In this document: piece after piece, positions 17,026-25,193 of the stretch
Layout of the letters: the number at the start of each line of letters is the position of its first letter
Numbering within the stretch: position 1 is the first letter of the stretch
Assembly (NCBI RefSeq): GCF_000427825.1
Contig: NZ_ATYT01000020.1
Location: 1-43,463, forward strand
Length of the DNA: 43,463 nt
Direction: 5' to 3'
Source of the DNA: Thermocrispum municipale DSM 44069
Lineage (GTDB): Bacteria > Actinomycetota > Actinomycetes > Mycobacteriales > Pseudonocardiaceae
Position numbers and translations under genes: made by a program
Notes under the pieces: generated by a model
What the model saw: only the letters and a program-made list of their open reading frames with translations
Databases searched by the model: none
Told to the model about the DNA's origin: nothing

Positions 17026-18018
17026 TTATCGGGGGAGGGCCTGGCCGAGAAAGTCGATCAGCGTGCGGGAGGCCACCGCGTACGCGTCTCTCTCACCCAG
17101 CCGGTCTACCAGCAGTGGTCCGAGGGTGGCCAGATCAGCCGGCCTCCGTAGGCCCTCGACCAGCGGCAGCGCGGTGAGATCCACCAAAGCGCCTTGCAGG
17201 ATCGGGTCGACAGCTCTGGCGACGTCGTCGAGGAAGTCCGGACCCAGGGCAACGTGCTCGGATCCGACAAGCTCGACCGCGTGCGCCACATGATTGACGT
17301 AGTGTCGAAGTTCCGGTTTGTCGTGCAGGAACGGCCCGAAGGCGTTGATCCCGACGAACCCGCCCGACGCGGCGATTGCACGAATTTGCTCGTCGGTCAG
17401 GTTGCGCGGATGGTCATGTACTGCGCGGCACGAGGAATGCGATGCGACGAATGGTCGCCGCGCGATCTCGGCGACGTGCCAGAAACCGGCCAGTGACAGG
17501 TGGCTCACATCCAGCACCACACCGAGCCGCTCCATCTCGGCCACCGCTTCCATACCGAGCGCGGTCAGCCTGCCGCCGGTGTCGTGCTCGCCGACCCCGT
17601 CGGCCAGCATGGTCCGGCGGTTCCAGGTCAGCGACGCCATTCTTACCCCGGACCGCCAGAATACGTCGAGCATGGCTAGATCGTTGCCGACCGGTTCGGC
17701 CCCCTCGATCGCCAGCAGCAGCGCGATGCGACCCTGTTCGAGCGCACGGAACAATGCGCCGGAAGTCTCCACGATCACCACGTCGTTGCTGTGCATCTCG
17801 GCCAGCAGACGGGCTTCCTCGAGCAGCAGCAGCGCGCGACGTAGTGCGCCTTCGCCCACGAACTGTTCCTCGGTGTACACCGGCAGGACCTGGAGGATGA
17901 CGCCGCCTTCGCGCAATTGGGGCAACCAGAAGTCGCCGAACGGGTCCCGGTGTCCCCGCTCTCGCAGGTGTCGCACTGCCATGAGCAGATCGTCGTGGCA
18001 GTCCGCCATCGGGATCAT
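17026..18018 (-). CDS. Membrane (renal) dipeptidase family M19
   Basis: A 330-residue zinc hydrolase. Metal and active-site motifs are present: CHDD near residue 7 (the His-x-Asp pair), IEGAE near 117 (bridging Glu), LTWN near 145, VLDVSHLS near 187, ASHSSCRAVHDHPRNL near 207 and GPDFLDD near 272. The ATG at 18018 overlaps the stop of the NTF2-like gene (ATGA); the ORF could extend 50 codons upstream, but only inside that gene. M19 enzymes cleave dipeptides and some N-acyl or cyclic amides. In this operon it probably hydrolyses an amide intermediate released after ring opening. Confidence 0.92.
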   Translation of the reverse strand: MIPMADCHDDLLMAVRHLRERGHRDPFGDFWLPQLREGGVILQVLPVYTEEQFVGEGALRRALLLLEEARLLAEMHSNDVVIVETSGALFRALEQGRIALLLAIEGAEPVGNDLAMLDVFWRSGVRMASLTWNRRTMLADGVGEHDTGGRLTALGMEAVAEMERLGVVLDVSHLSLAGFWHVAEIARRPFVASHSSCRAVHDHPRNLTDEQIRAIAASGGFVGINAFGPFLHDKPELRHYVNHVAHAVELVGSEHVALGPDFLDDVARAVDPILQGALVDLTALPLVEGLRRPADLATLGPLLVDRLGERDAYAVASRTLIDFLGQALPR

Positions 18019-18401
18019 GAAACCGCTCCCAACGCCGATTGGAGTGCGGCACCGTCGTAGTAGAGGAACGCCAGCGCGATGCGTCCTTCTCGAACGGTCA
18101 CGATCGAACAACCGTGGACGTCCAGTGGTTCTACGGCCGGCTCCACCGGCGTGCCGCGCATTCTCCACCGGATGCTGGCGCGGTCACCGCTGACCATGAC
18201 GTCGATGACTTCGCGGTGATAGTCAGGGTACCGGCGCAACAGTTCGGCGTTGGCCGCCCTGTCGTCGTCGGGCGAGGACAGGGCAGGGCGGCCGTTGATC
18301 TCGACGGTGAGGTTCGGGGCGAGCAGGGCTGCGGCCGCCTCGACGTCGTGGTCGTTCTCGGCGTCGTTGTAAGCGAGGTAGACCCGCTCCGGATCGATCA
18401 T
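18015..18401 (-). CDS. SnoaL/NTF2-like small protein
   Basis: A 128-residue protein with the cone-shaped alpha+beta fold pattern of the NTF2/SnoaL group: an N-terminal helix (VYLAYNDAENDHDVEAAAALLAP), a central RRYPDYHREVIDVMVSGD, SIRWRMRGT strands, and a terminal VREGRIALAFLYYD. Its start lies one base after the short-HyuA stop (TGACATG) and its stop overlaps the dipeptidase start, so all three are translated as one unit. Such proteins are often isomerases, cyclases or binding partners; no catalytic residue can be assigned here. Confidence 0.85.
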   Translation of the reverse strand: MIDPERVYLAYNDAENDHDVEAAAALLAPNLTVEINGRPALSSPDDDRAANAELLRRYPDYHREVIDVMVSGDRASIRWRMRGTPVEPAVEPLDVHGCSIVTVREGRIALAFLYYDGAALQSALGAVS

Positions 18402-18402
18402 G

Positions 18403-19956
18403 TCACGCTCCTAACGGGCCCGCGGCCTTGACCTGGACGCGGCAGGCCTTCCCCGGCAGATAGGACAGCGGGACCTCCACCACCGATGTGATCCGCACCT
18501 GCTTGGGGTCAGCGCCCGCGCGGACCGCGGCGTCTGTCGCAGCCTGCACGGCGTCATCCACACAGGCCTCACGTCCATGCGCCTCGTACCGGTACACCCG
18601 GTCGACCGCGCCTGAGGCCTCGGCGATGGCAGCCCCGAAGGCATTCGCGACGGCGTGGTTGGGCGGACGGATGACCTCCGACACTCCGGGGACGGTGTCC
18701 GGGACCAGATGTGATCCTCCGCCGACCGTGATGAGCGGTACCGAGTTCCGACTGGCCTTCATCCGTTCCGACATGATCTGGACCTGTTCGTCCGTCCAGG
18801 CCAGCGCGGCACGCACCGTCGCCTCGTCCACGTGGGATGCCAGGGCCGGGTCGCCGAATCCTTTCAGCCTCCCGGCCCGCACTGAGATGTCGGACAGGGT
18901 CAGCGTGGATCCGCCTTGCACGAGCGCGTCGGAGACCACGCGGTAGCCGACCGAGCTCGGGCCGACGCGGACGTCGGCCCCACTGCCATGGACGACGGTT
19001 CCGCCGCCCAGCCCGATCGAGATCAGGTCCGGCATCCGGAAGTTCGTCCGAACACCCCCCACCTCGACGGCCGCGGAGGATTCCCGTGGGAAGCCGTCGA
19101 CCAGGATTCCCACGTCGGCTGATGTTCCGCCTACGTCGATCACCAGTGCGTCGGACAATCTGGCCAGCGCACATGCTCCCCGCATCGAGTTCGTCGGACC
19201 CGAGCCCACAGTCAGGATCGGGAAGCGCTCTGCTTGCTCGGCCGTCATCAGCGTTCCGTCGTTCTGAGTCAGGTAGGACTCGACCTCGATGCCTTGACCG
19301 GTCAGGGCGGTGTGAAAGCCGTCAACGACCTGGCGCGCCACGCCCAGCAGGGCGGCGTTGAGGATCGTGGCGTTCTCCCGCTCCAGCAACCCGAGAGAGC
19401 CGACCTGGTGGCTCAGTGAGACCGGGAAGTCCGCGCCGAGCTCGGCGGCGATGAGCTCGGCAGCTCGTAGTTCGTGTTCGTTGTTGGCCGGGGCGAAAGC
19501 GCTGGCCACGGCGATGGCCGCGACTTGGCCGGCACAGTCGGCTGCGAACTTCGCGACGGCCTCGGCCGCGAGCGGCGCAATCTCCGTGCCGTCGTACTCG
19601 AATCCTCCGCCGACGATCGCGGACGGGCCGATCACGGTCTCGTGCAGATCTTGCGGCCAGGCGGCACCCGGCCGCACCGCCTGCGATGACGGAGCGGCCA
19701 ACCGGAGCACACCGACCCGGCCGAGGTCACGGCGCTGAATGATGGCATTGGCTGGATGGGTCGTGCCCAGCATGGCTCTGGTGATCCGGCCGACGTCGAC
19801 ACCGATGATCACCTGCTGCAGGGCTGCGGTGATCCCGTCGAACGGGTCCGGTGTCGTAGCGGCCTTCGCCGACGCCACCACCGTGCCGGATTCGTCGACT
19901 ACGACGGCGTCAGTGTTGGTCCCGCCGACGTCGATTCCGATGCGCAGAGAACTCAC
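18403..19956 (-). CDS. Short HyuA (hydantoinase/oxoprolinase family), DUF917-associated
   Basis: A 517-residue ASKHA ATPase. Intact motifs are IGIDVGGTNTDAVVVDE at the N-terminus, TTHPANAI, VSLSHQVGSLGLLERENATI, VIDVGGTSADVG and VGGGSHLVPDTVPG. It is shorter than the 680-residue HyuA at 14539 because it lacks the C-terminal domain, which is usual for members paired with DUF917. The GTG start at 19956 overlaps the DUF917 stop (GTGA). Predicted to use ATP on the same cyclic or thio-cyclic amide that DUF917 handles. It is the intact paralogue of the degenerate protein at 8821-10080. Confidence 0.9.
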   Translation of the reverse strand: MSSLRIGIDVGGTNTDAVVVDESGTVVASAKAATTPDPFDGITAALQQVIIGVDVGRITRAMLGTTHPANAIIQRRDLGRVGVLRLAAPSSQAVRPGAAWPQDLHETVIGPSAIVGGGFEYDGTEIAPLAAEAVAKFAADCAGQVAAIAVASAFAPANNEHELRAAELIAAELGADFPVSLSHQVGSLGLLERENATILNAALLGVARQVVDGFHTALTGQGIEVESYLTQNDGTLMTAEQAERFPILTVGSGPTNSMRGACALARLSDALVIDVGGTSADVGILVDGFPRESSAAVEVGGVRTNFRMPDLISIGLGGGTVVHGSGADVRVGPSSVGYRVVSDALVQGGSTLTLSDISVRAGRLKGFGDPALASHVDEATVRAALAWTDEQVQIMSERMKASRNSVPLITVGGGSHLVPDTVPGVSEVIRPPNHAVANAFGAAIAEASGAVDRVYRYEAHGREACVDDAVQAATDAAVRAGADPKQVRITSVVEVPLSYLPGKACRVQVKAAGPLGA

Positions 19957-21029
19957 TGCCGGCCACCTCCCAGGGATACGTAGTCGACGTCGTATCCGAA
20001 AGCCCGAGGGCCCACGATGTCCAGGAACCCTTCGCGGTGCCACTCAGGGGCGCAGGGCAGGCCGATCACGTCGACGCGCTGGCCGTAGGCGAGCGCCTCA
20101 GTGGTGATCGGCTGGGCGTTCTCGTGGTCCAGCAGGCAGATCAGGTCGGGTGAGGTGATCACTGGGCGGTCGCCGTCGAACGCGATCAGGAACTCGTTCT
20201 GGATTTCCACCCGCATCGTCCGGTCGGGATCGCCGAAGTGCTCGATCGTCACGGTCCCCTTGGCGAACCCGTCGGTGGTGCGCCGGTCGAGATCGACGAT
20301 CTTGCCGGAGAAGTATTTGCGTCCGTTGGCGAAAGACAGGAACTCGTCGTAGGCGCCCGTCTCGCCCCGCTGTACTGCCGCCAGGCGTTTGCCCAGCTCG
20401 GTGCAGTAGGTCATGGATCCGAGAATGCCGTGCTCGACGATCTGTCCCGCGGTCACCGGATAGCAGGAGATCGCGTTGGCCAGGCCGAGCATGATCGCCG
20501 TGCCGCGCGCCAACTTCTCCGAGACCTGATTGGTCGTCGTGGAAAAAACGACCACGTTGCCCTTCTCGTCCGCCATGCTCATGGGGCCGGCGGGTACCCC
20601 GGCCAAGGTGAACACGGTCATCTCCAGTTGCGGAAAGGCGCGGCGCATCGAGTCGGCGTCGATGACCGGCAGGTCCAGCTCGGCGGCGACCGCCAGCGGG
20701 ATGAGCGTGTTCATGCCACCGACCTCGATCGGCATGATCGCCGCCGGCTTCTCGCCGAGGAAGTTGGCCAGCGACATCACAGCGCCGACGAACTCGGCTC
20801 CGGAAGGTACTTTCTCCAGAATCACGGTCGGCGCACCGATGACCGCGACGGTCAGCACGCGGTTGTCGGGCGCGAGTTCGGCGGCATCGATCACCGTCAC
20901 CGGGCCGTGGTCCTCGATCGCCTGGCGGGCCATGAGCCGCGCGATGTAGGGGTCGCCACCGCCACCGGTGCCCAGTAGCGTGGCTCCCAGGGTCAGTTCG
21001 TCGATGTCGTCGACGGTCAGCAGTCGCAT
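19953..21029 (-). CDS. DUF917 (S-methyl-thiohydantoin desulfurase-like family) protein
   Basis: A 358-residue protein with standard family motifs: LGTGGGGDPYIARLMA near residue 18, MPIEVGGMNTLIPLA near 98, LPVIDADSMRRAFPQ near 120, and VEIQNEFLIAFDGDRPV with PDLICLLD in the C-terminal part. It has an AGGAGG ribosome binding site and is first in the operon DUF917, short HyuA, NTF2-like, dipeptidase. Family members convert (methyl-)thiohydantoins to hydantoins, as far as I recall; with hydantoinase and racemase genes nearby a (thio)hydantoin pathway is plausible, but the substrate is not proven by the sequence. Confidence 0.9.
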   Translation of the reverse strand: MRLLTVDDIDELTLGATLLGTGGGGDPYIARLMARQAIEDHGPVTVIDAAELAPDNRVLTVAVIGAPTVILEKVPSGAEFVGAVMSLANFLGEKPAAIMPIEVGGMNTLIPLAVAAELDLPVIDADSMRRAFPQLEMTVFTLAGVPAGPMSMADEKGNVVVFSTTTNQVSEKLARGTAIMLGLANAISCYPVTAGQIVEHGILGSMTYCTELGKRLAAVQRGETGAYDEFLSFANGRKYFSGKIVDLDRRTTDGFAKGTVTIEHFGDPDRTMRVEIQNEFLIAFDGDRPVITSPDLICLLDHENAQPITTEALAYGQRVDVIGLPCAPEWHREGFLDIVGPRAFGYDVDYVSLGGGRQ

Positions 21030-21085
21030 CCGATCCTCCTCGCGGGAAGCGCTGGATCCGGGACGCTATATCGCGCACTGGACGG

Positions 21086-21123
21086 CAATGTGTGCTGCGC
21101 GCACCATCGACGGCGGCACATTG
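21086..21123. promoter_or_regulatory. Inverted repeat between divergent DUF917 and OCD genes
   Basis: CAATGTG (21086-21092) and its complement CACATTG (21117-21123) are separated by 24 bases in the 144-base divergent promoter region. It may be an operator, for example for the PucR protein, but the match is short and could be chance. Confidence 0.33.
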
Positions 21124-21173
21124 GGCAACGGGCACAGCGTGCGGTGCCCTGCGGTGGTGCACCCTGCGAGCCC

Positions 21174-22169
21174 ATGACGGCCGACAACCGACTCTTGGTC
21201 CTCACTCGTGCGGACATCGACGGGCTACTCGACCTCGACACGATGGTGCGAAGTCAGCGCACCGCTTTCGCGGCACTGGCCGGCGGTACAGCGGATCTGG
21301 CTCCGCGGGTGCTGCTACCCGATTCGGTCGGATCGGTGGCTTTCTGTTACGCGGCGCGGCTGTCTCCCGAGACGGGGGCCGTGGCCAAGATCGGAAGCGT
21401 CAACCCGGCCAACCGGGTCCGCGGAATACCCAGTGTTTCCGCGACAGTGCTGGTTCTCGACCCCGTCACCGGCAGGCCGCGGGCTCTGATCGACGGTGAG
21501 GGCATCACGACGGCTCGAACTGCGGCCGCCACCGCTCTTGCCGCTCAGGAGCTTGCCCGGCCGGGAGCCGCTCGGCTCGCTGTGTTGGGTTCCGGTACCC
21601 AGGGTCGCGCCCACATCCGTGCGCTGACCAGTCACTTGGGTTTGTCCGACGTACGGTTGTGGTCTCCCAACGAGCACCATCGGGAATGCGCCGCGCGGGA
21701 GCTGTCCGGGGAACCGGGAAGATCGGTCATACCCGTGGCGACGGCGGAGGCCGCGGTTTGTGGTGCGGACATCGTGGTTACCTGCACCACGAGCCGCGAG
21801 CCTGTGTTGCGTGCCGAATGGCTGACGCCCGGGGCGACCGTGCTGGGAGTCGGTTCGTTCGCGCCTGACCGTCGCGAGGTGGGCGACGATGTGCTTCGGA
21901 GTGCGGCCAGCGTCGTCGTCGACCACGCGGAAACTGCGGTGCGTCAGGCTGGGCCGATCGTGCACGCACTGGGAACCGGTGTGCGGCGCCGGGACGAACT
22001 CGTCGATCTCGGCGACGTGGTGCTCGGCAAGGTGTCCGGCCGGTACGCCGATTCGGACGTCGTCTTCTACAACAGCGTGGGGGTCGGGGTGCAAGACGCC
22101 GCGGTCGCGTGGTTGCTGCTCGAACGGGCTGAGGCCGGCTGCGCTGGGACTCGGATCGAATTGTGCTGA
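21174..22169 (+). CDS. Ornithine cyclodeaminase/mu-crystallin family protein
   Basis: A 331-residue NAD(P)-dependent enzyme. Typical segments are KIGSVNPANRVRGIPSVSAT (substrate site), ALIDGEGITTARTAAATALA near residue 105, the Rossmann motif VLGSGTQGRAHIRAL near 139, and VGSFAPDRREV near 225. The ATG at 21174 is preferred by alignment; no strong ribosome binding site is visible. Members are ornithine or alanine dehydrogenases or cyclic imine (pyrroline-2-carboxylate) reductases. Divergent from the DUF917 operon, it may reduce a cyclic imine or deaminate the amino acid produced by the pathway. Confidence 0.88.
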   Translation: MTADNRLLVLTRADIDGLLDLDTMVRSQRTAFAALAGGTADLAPRVLLPDSVGSVAFCYAARLSPETGAVAKIGSVNPANRVRGIPSVSATVLVLDPVTGRPRALIDGEGITTARTAAATALAAQELARPGAARLAVLGSGTQGRAHIRALTSHLGLSDVRLWSPNEHHRECAARELSGEPGRSVIPVATAEAAVCGADIVVTCTTSREPVLRAEWLTPGATVLGVGSFAPDRREVGDDVLRSAASVVVDHAETAVRQAGPIVHALGTGVRRRDELVDLGDVVLGKVSGRYADSDVVFYNSVGVGVQDAAVAWLLLERAEAGCAGTRIELC

Positions 22170-22303
22170 TAGTCGGGGCGGTTGGGACTTCTCCAGTTCT
22201 CCCGCGGCGGCGCGTCGTAGCGAGCCAGCTTTGCCTGACAACCGGATCAGCTAGGTGCTGGCATTGCTTCCGTCCCAGTTGGCACGCCGAAGGCCGTCGA
22301 CGG

Positions 22304-22322
22304 CAGGGGCCAGCGGCCCCTG
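22304..22322 (+). terminator. GC-rich hairpin downstream of the OCD gene
   Basis: CAGGGGCC (22304-22311) pairs perfectly with GGCCCCTG (22315-22322) around a 3-base loop, about 135 bases after the OCD stop. It lacks a T run. The rest of the 462-base gap up to the MHS transporter (22170-22631) holds no supported gene. Confidence 0.38.
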
Positions 22323-22631
22323 ATGGAACCCTGGACATGTCTCACGCACCGCCGCTTCCGGCGTCCATGCCGCGTGTGGACGCGCTTGCCGCTTGCTTCG
22401 GACTCGGGCAGTTTCTGGTGACCCGAACGGCGTTGGGGCACGTGCTCTGACCGCAGTCCTGGTCCGGGTGAAATCCGCAGATATCAGAAGAAAATCATCA
22501 GATCGGGCGAAACGTCCTATTCCTCTCGACATGTTGTTCTCCGTTTGTGGGTAAGTGCTCGAGCTGATTTGCTCAGCAGCACGCTCCGCGTACCGTGTCT
22601 CGGGCGATAGTCACCGGCGGAAGGGGAACGA

Positions 22632-24023
22632 ATGTCAGAAGAGGTAGCCGGAACCGAACAGGGCGGGGATGGCGGCATCCATACCGACAAGCGAGGACTG
22701 CGCAAGGTCATCGGCGGGTCGGCGATCGGTAACGGCATCGAGTGGTACGACTACGCGATCTACGGTTTCCTGGCCAGCGCGATCCAGGCGAACTTCCTGC
22801 CCGCGCCGATGGACAAGTCCACGACCGGGACCATCATCACGTTCGTGATCTTCGCGGTTCCGTTCCTTTTCCGGCCGCTGGGCGGCGCCATTTTCGGCGC
22901 GCTCGGTGATCGCGTGGGCAGGCAGCGGATTCTTGCGCTGACCGTCTTGTTGATCTCCGGTGGAACTTTCCTGATCGGTGTCCTGCCGAATTTCAGTGTT
23001 CTCGGCTGGGTCGCACCGTTCATCTTGGTTCTGCTGCGCGTGGTCCAGGGTCTGGCCGCGGGCGGCGAATACGGCGGAGCGGCGACGTTCATGGCCGAGC
23101 ACGCGCCGGACAACAAACGCGGCTTCTACGGCAGCTTCCTCGAGTTCGGCACCCTGTCCGGATTCCTGCTCGGTTCGCTGCTCGGTTCCGGGTTGCAGGC
23201 GTTCATGTCCGCCGAGACCTTCACCTCGTGGGGCTGGCGTATTCCGTTCCTGCTCGCCGCGCCGATCGGTCTGTTCGGTCTGTACATGCGGTCCAAGCTC
23301 GAGGAGAGCCCGGTGTTCACCGAGCTGGTCGCCGAGGGCAAGCAGGAGCACGAGACCAAGACGCAGCTGCGTGACCTGGTCAAGCACTGGAAGCCGATCG
23401 CGATCTGCGCGGGCATGGTGCTCATGCTCAACGTGCACAACTACACGTTGTTCGTCTACATGGTGGAGTACCTGGCCGACCCCGACCGCGGCGGTTTGTC
23501 CGGCAGCTGGAGCCTCGGCCTGACCGCCATCATGTACGCGGTGATGATGGTGCTCATGCCGTTCGGCGGTGCGGCATCGGACCGGTTCGGCCGCAAGCCG
23601 TCCTGGTACCTGTCCGGGATCAGCTTGTTCGTGCTCGCGTTGCCTGCGTTCTACTTCCTGCTGCACGGCAACCTGCTGGTCAAGATCATCGCCCTGTTGG
23701 TGCTGGGTATCTGCTACGTGCCGCAGCTGTCGACCATCTCCGCCACGTTCCCGTCGTTGTTCCCGACGCAGATTCGGTTCACCGCTTTTGCGTTGACCTA
23801 CAACGTCGCGACCGCGGTGGCGGGTGGGCCGACCCCGGCGATCAACGAGGCACTGACGACGTCGTGGACGGACTACTTCCCGGCGTTCTACATGATGGGT
23901 GCCAGCATCATCGGTGTGATCGCGGTGTATTTCTCCCCGGAGACCGCGGGCGCGTCCCTGCGCGGCACCGAAGTTCCGGACGCCGCGCGCACCAAGGCAC
24001 GCGCCGTTCCCGCCACGGCATAG
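22632..24023 (+). CDS. MHS-family MFS transporter (proline/betaine/ketoglutarate type)
   Basis: A 463-residue, 12-helix metabolite:H+ symporter. The MHS hallmark GNGIEWYDYAIYGFLA lies near residue 35, followed by RPLGGAIFGALGDRVGRQR (about 80-98) and QGLAAGGEYGGAATFMAEHAP (about 143-163). The C-terminal half carries FGGAASDRFGRKPSW. It has an AAGGGG ribosome binding site and ends at a strong terminator. Likely substrates are zwitterionic amino acids, betaines or dicarboxylates; its place beside the hydantoin-type cluster suggests uptake of a betaine- or amino-acid-like compound. Confidence 0.92.
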   Translation: MSEEVAGTEQGGDGGIHTDKRGLRKVIGGSAIGNGIEWYDYAIYGFLASAIQANFLPAPMDKSTTGTIITFVIFAVPFLFRPLGGAIFGALGDRVGRQRILALTVLLISGGTFLIGVLPNFSVLGWVAPFILVLLRVVQGLAAGGEYGGAATFMAEHAPDNKRGFYGSFLEFGTLSGFLLGSLLGSGLQAFMSAETFTSWGWRIPFLLAAPIGLFGLYMRSKLEESPVFTELVAEGKQEHETKTQLRDLVKHWKPIAICAGMVLMLNVHNYTLFVYMVEYLADPDRGGLSGSWSLGLTAIMYAVMMVLMPFGGAASDRFGRKPSWYLSGISLFVLALPAFYFLLHGNLLVKIIALLVLGICYVPQLSTISATFPSLFPTQIRFTAFALTYNVATAVAGGPTPAINEALTTSWTDYFPAFYMMGASIIGVIAVYFSPETAGASLRGTEVPDAARTKARAVPATA

Positions 24024-24047
24024 CCGCAAGAAGACGCCACAAAACAG

Positions 24048-24086
24048 AAACGGGCTTTCCGCGAGTCGCGGGAAGCCCGTTTTCTT
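24048..24086 (+). terminator. Strong intrinsic terminator of the MHS transporter
   Basis: A 17-bp stem (left arm from 24048, right arm to 24082, one G-U pair) with AAACGGGCTT paired to AAGCCCGTTT, followed by TTCTT. The A run on the left arm makes it potentially bidirectional, so it may also serve the convergent microprotein gene that ends at 24099. Confidence 0.88.
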
Positions 24087-24098
24087 GACTGCTCTCGG

Positions 24099-24221
24099 TC
24101 AGGCCCGAGAGGAACGCTTGGGCAGGCGGAAGCCGCGCTTCGCCCACAGCGCCAGAGCGGAGGCGAGAACGAACGCCACACCGATCTCGGCTGCCAGCAT
24201 GGTCACGAACGACTGGGTCAA
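24099..24221 (-). CDS. 40-residue single-helix membrane microprotein
   Basis: A minus-strand frame of 41 codons starting at TTG 24221 with an excellent ribosome binding site (AAGAAGGAGG, 6 bases before the start). The product has one membrane helix at about residues 8-27 (MLAAEIGVAFVLASALAL) followed by a basic tail (WAKRGFRLPKRSSRA): a small, positively anchored inner-membrane protein. An internal ATG at residue 8 is a less likely start. It converges on the MHS transporter and shares its terminator. I do not recognise a named family; a transporter accessory role is possible. Confidence 0.62.
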   Translation of the reverse strand: MTQSFVTMLAAEIGVAFVLASALALWAKRGFRLPKRSSRA

Positions 24222-24447
24222 CGGATGCCTCCTTCTTACGTTGATCGGCCCCACCTGTTTCATCGCCTGGCTGCGCCCCGGTATTTCCCTCTCGCATGGT
24301 GAGACCGGTCACCTCGTCAACCGCCGATCGGCGTAATTCACTCGAGTGTCGTAACCGCCCGGATCGTCGTGCCAGCCGGCGCCACTTCGGGCTCAGTTCG
24401 ACCGACCACAAGGGGGCGACATGGCCTAGGGGCGCGATGAAGAACAG

Positions 24448-24763
24448 AGCGACGAAGGATTCCGCTACGACGTCGCGATGCGCCAGGCGGATGCGTACGA
24501 CAACGCGTCCGGCACAGCGAGAGGCGACGCAAGGCCCTCGCTCATCTCGTGCCGTCATTCCCGGCTGTCCTTGCCGAGGACCTTCTGCGCGACGCGGCTC
24601 AATACGGCGACTGCTGGCCTCCGCCGGTGCCGTGTTCGCCGCGTTTCAGACCGCCGGCATCGGCTGGCGGGCGACGCTCATCGTGTCCGGGCTCGGCGGC
24701 ATCGTCCTGAAGTTCGTGCCGGCGGCCGCCGGGCGCGCAGTGGATCACCTACCTCTGACTGCT
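24448..24763 (+). pseudogene. Possible decayed coding sequence, three frames
   Basis: Protein-like stretches occur one after another in different frames: SDEGFRYDVAMRQADAYDNA from 24448, then HLVPSFPAVLAEDLLRDAAQ from 24543, then a hydrophobic LLASAGAVFAAFQTAGIGW from about 24608, continuing to about 24760. This looks like one small gene broken by at least two frameshifts (or sequencing errors). I do not recognise the family. The surrounding 24222-24447 holds no gene. Confidence 0.25.
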
Positions 24764-24814
24764 CGCGATCCAGGTGTTCTCATCCTCACGATGCTCCACA
24801 CGACGGACTCCCGT

Positions 24815-24863
24815 GGGCTGAAAGTCCCGGCCGGAGGACCTCGCCGGGTGTCCGCAAGTCCCG
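24815..24863. promoter_or_regulatory. Pair of DosR-box-like elements upstream of DUF4342/DUF1876 genes
   Basis: On the minus strand, 24828-24815 reads GGGACTTTCAGCCC and 24863-24850 reads GGGACTTGCGGACA. Both fit the window's shared element (about RGGACYTTCGGCCC) and lie 85-133 bases before the DUF4342 start. Tandem boxes are usual in DosR-controlled promoters. Confidence 0.6.
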
Positions 24864-24947
24864 CGCACGGCCGGACTTCCAGCAGCAGTGAGTGCGTCGC
24901 GCGGACTCGTAACGTTCGAGGACCGACGTGCGAGGCAGGGCGGAACG

Positions 24948-25193
24948 ATGGGCGACGAGGTTCGCGACAGCGGTCATCCGATGATGGCCAAGGCCAAAGA
25001 ACTGCTCCACGAGGGCAAAGTCCGCCGAATCACGGTGAAGGACGATCACGACAAGCTCGTGGTGGCCGTCCCGCTCGCCGTCGGTGTCGTTGCGTTCCTG
25101 GCGGCGCCGGTCGTCACCGCGGCAGGGGCGCTCGCGGCCGTGGCCGCCCGCTGGACCATCGACGTCGAGCGCCCCGGCGAGGAGGAGTCGTGA
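24948..25193 (+). CDS. DUF4342 domain protein
   Basis: An 81-residue protein. MAKAKELLHEGKVRRITVKD followed by a hydrophobic helix pair region (VVAVPLAVGVVAFLAAPVVT, then AAGALAAVAARW) and TIDVERP matches the DUF4342 pattern. The ATG at 24948 was chosen because the domain starts shortly after; an upstream ATG at 24888 is in frame. The TGA overlaps the ATG of the DUF1876 gene by one base, so the two are coupled. It is the first gene after two DosR-like boxes. Function unknown; the hydrophobic stretch suggests membrane contact. Confidence 0.75.
   Translation: MGDEVRDSGHPMMAKAKELLHEGKVRRITVKDDHDKLVVAVPLAVGVVAFLAAPVVTAAGALAAVAARWTIDVERPGEEES

Noticed and set aside
16677-17177. Cys-rich short frames upstream of hyuA
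   Set aside because: No ribosome binding site, no consistent metal-binding spacing, and frames on both strands look alike in composition.
22635-24029. 464-residue minus-strand frame opposite the MHS transporter
   Set aside because: Antisense shadow rich in Arg/Gln/Glu/His; the plus strand has the MHS signature, ribosome binding site and terminator.
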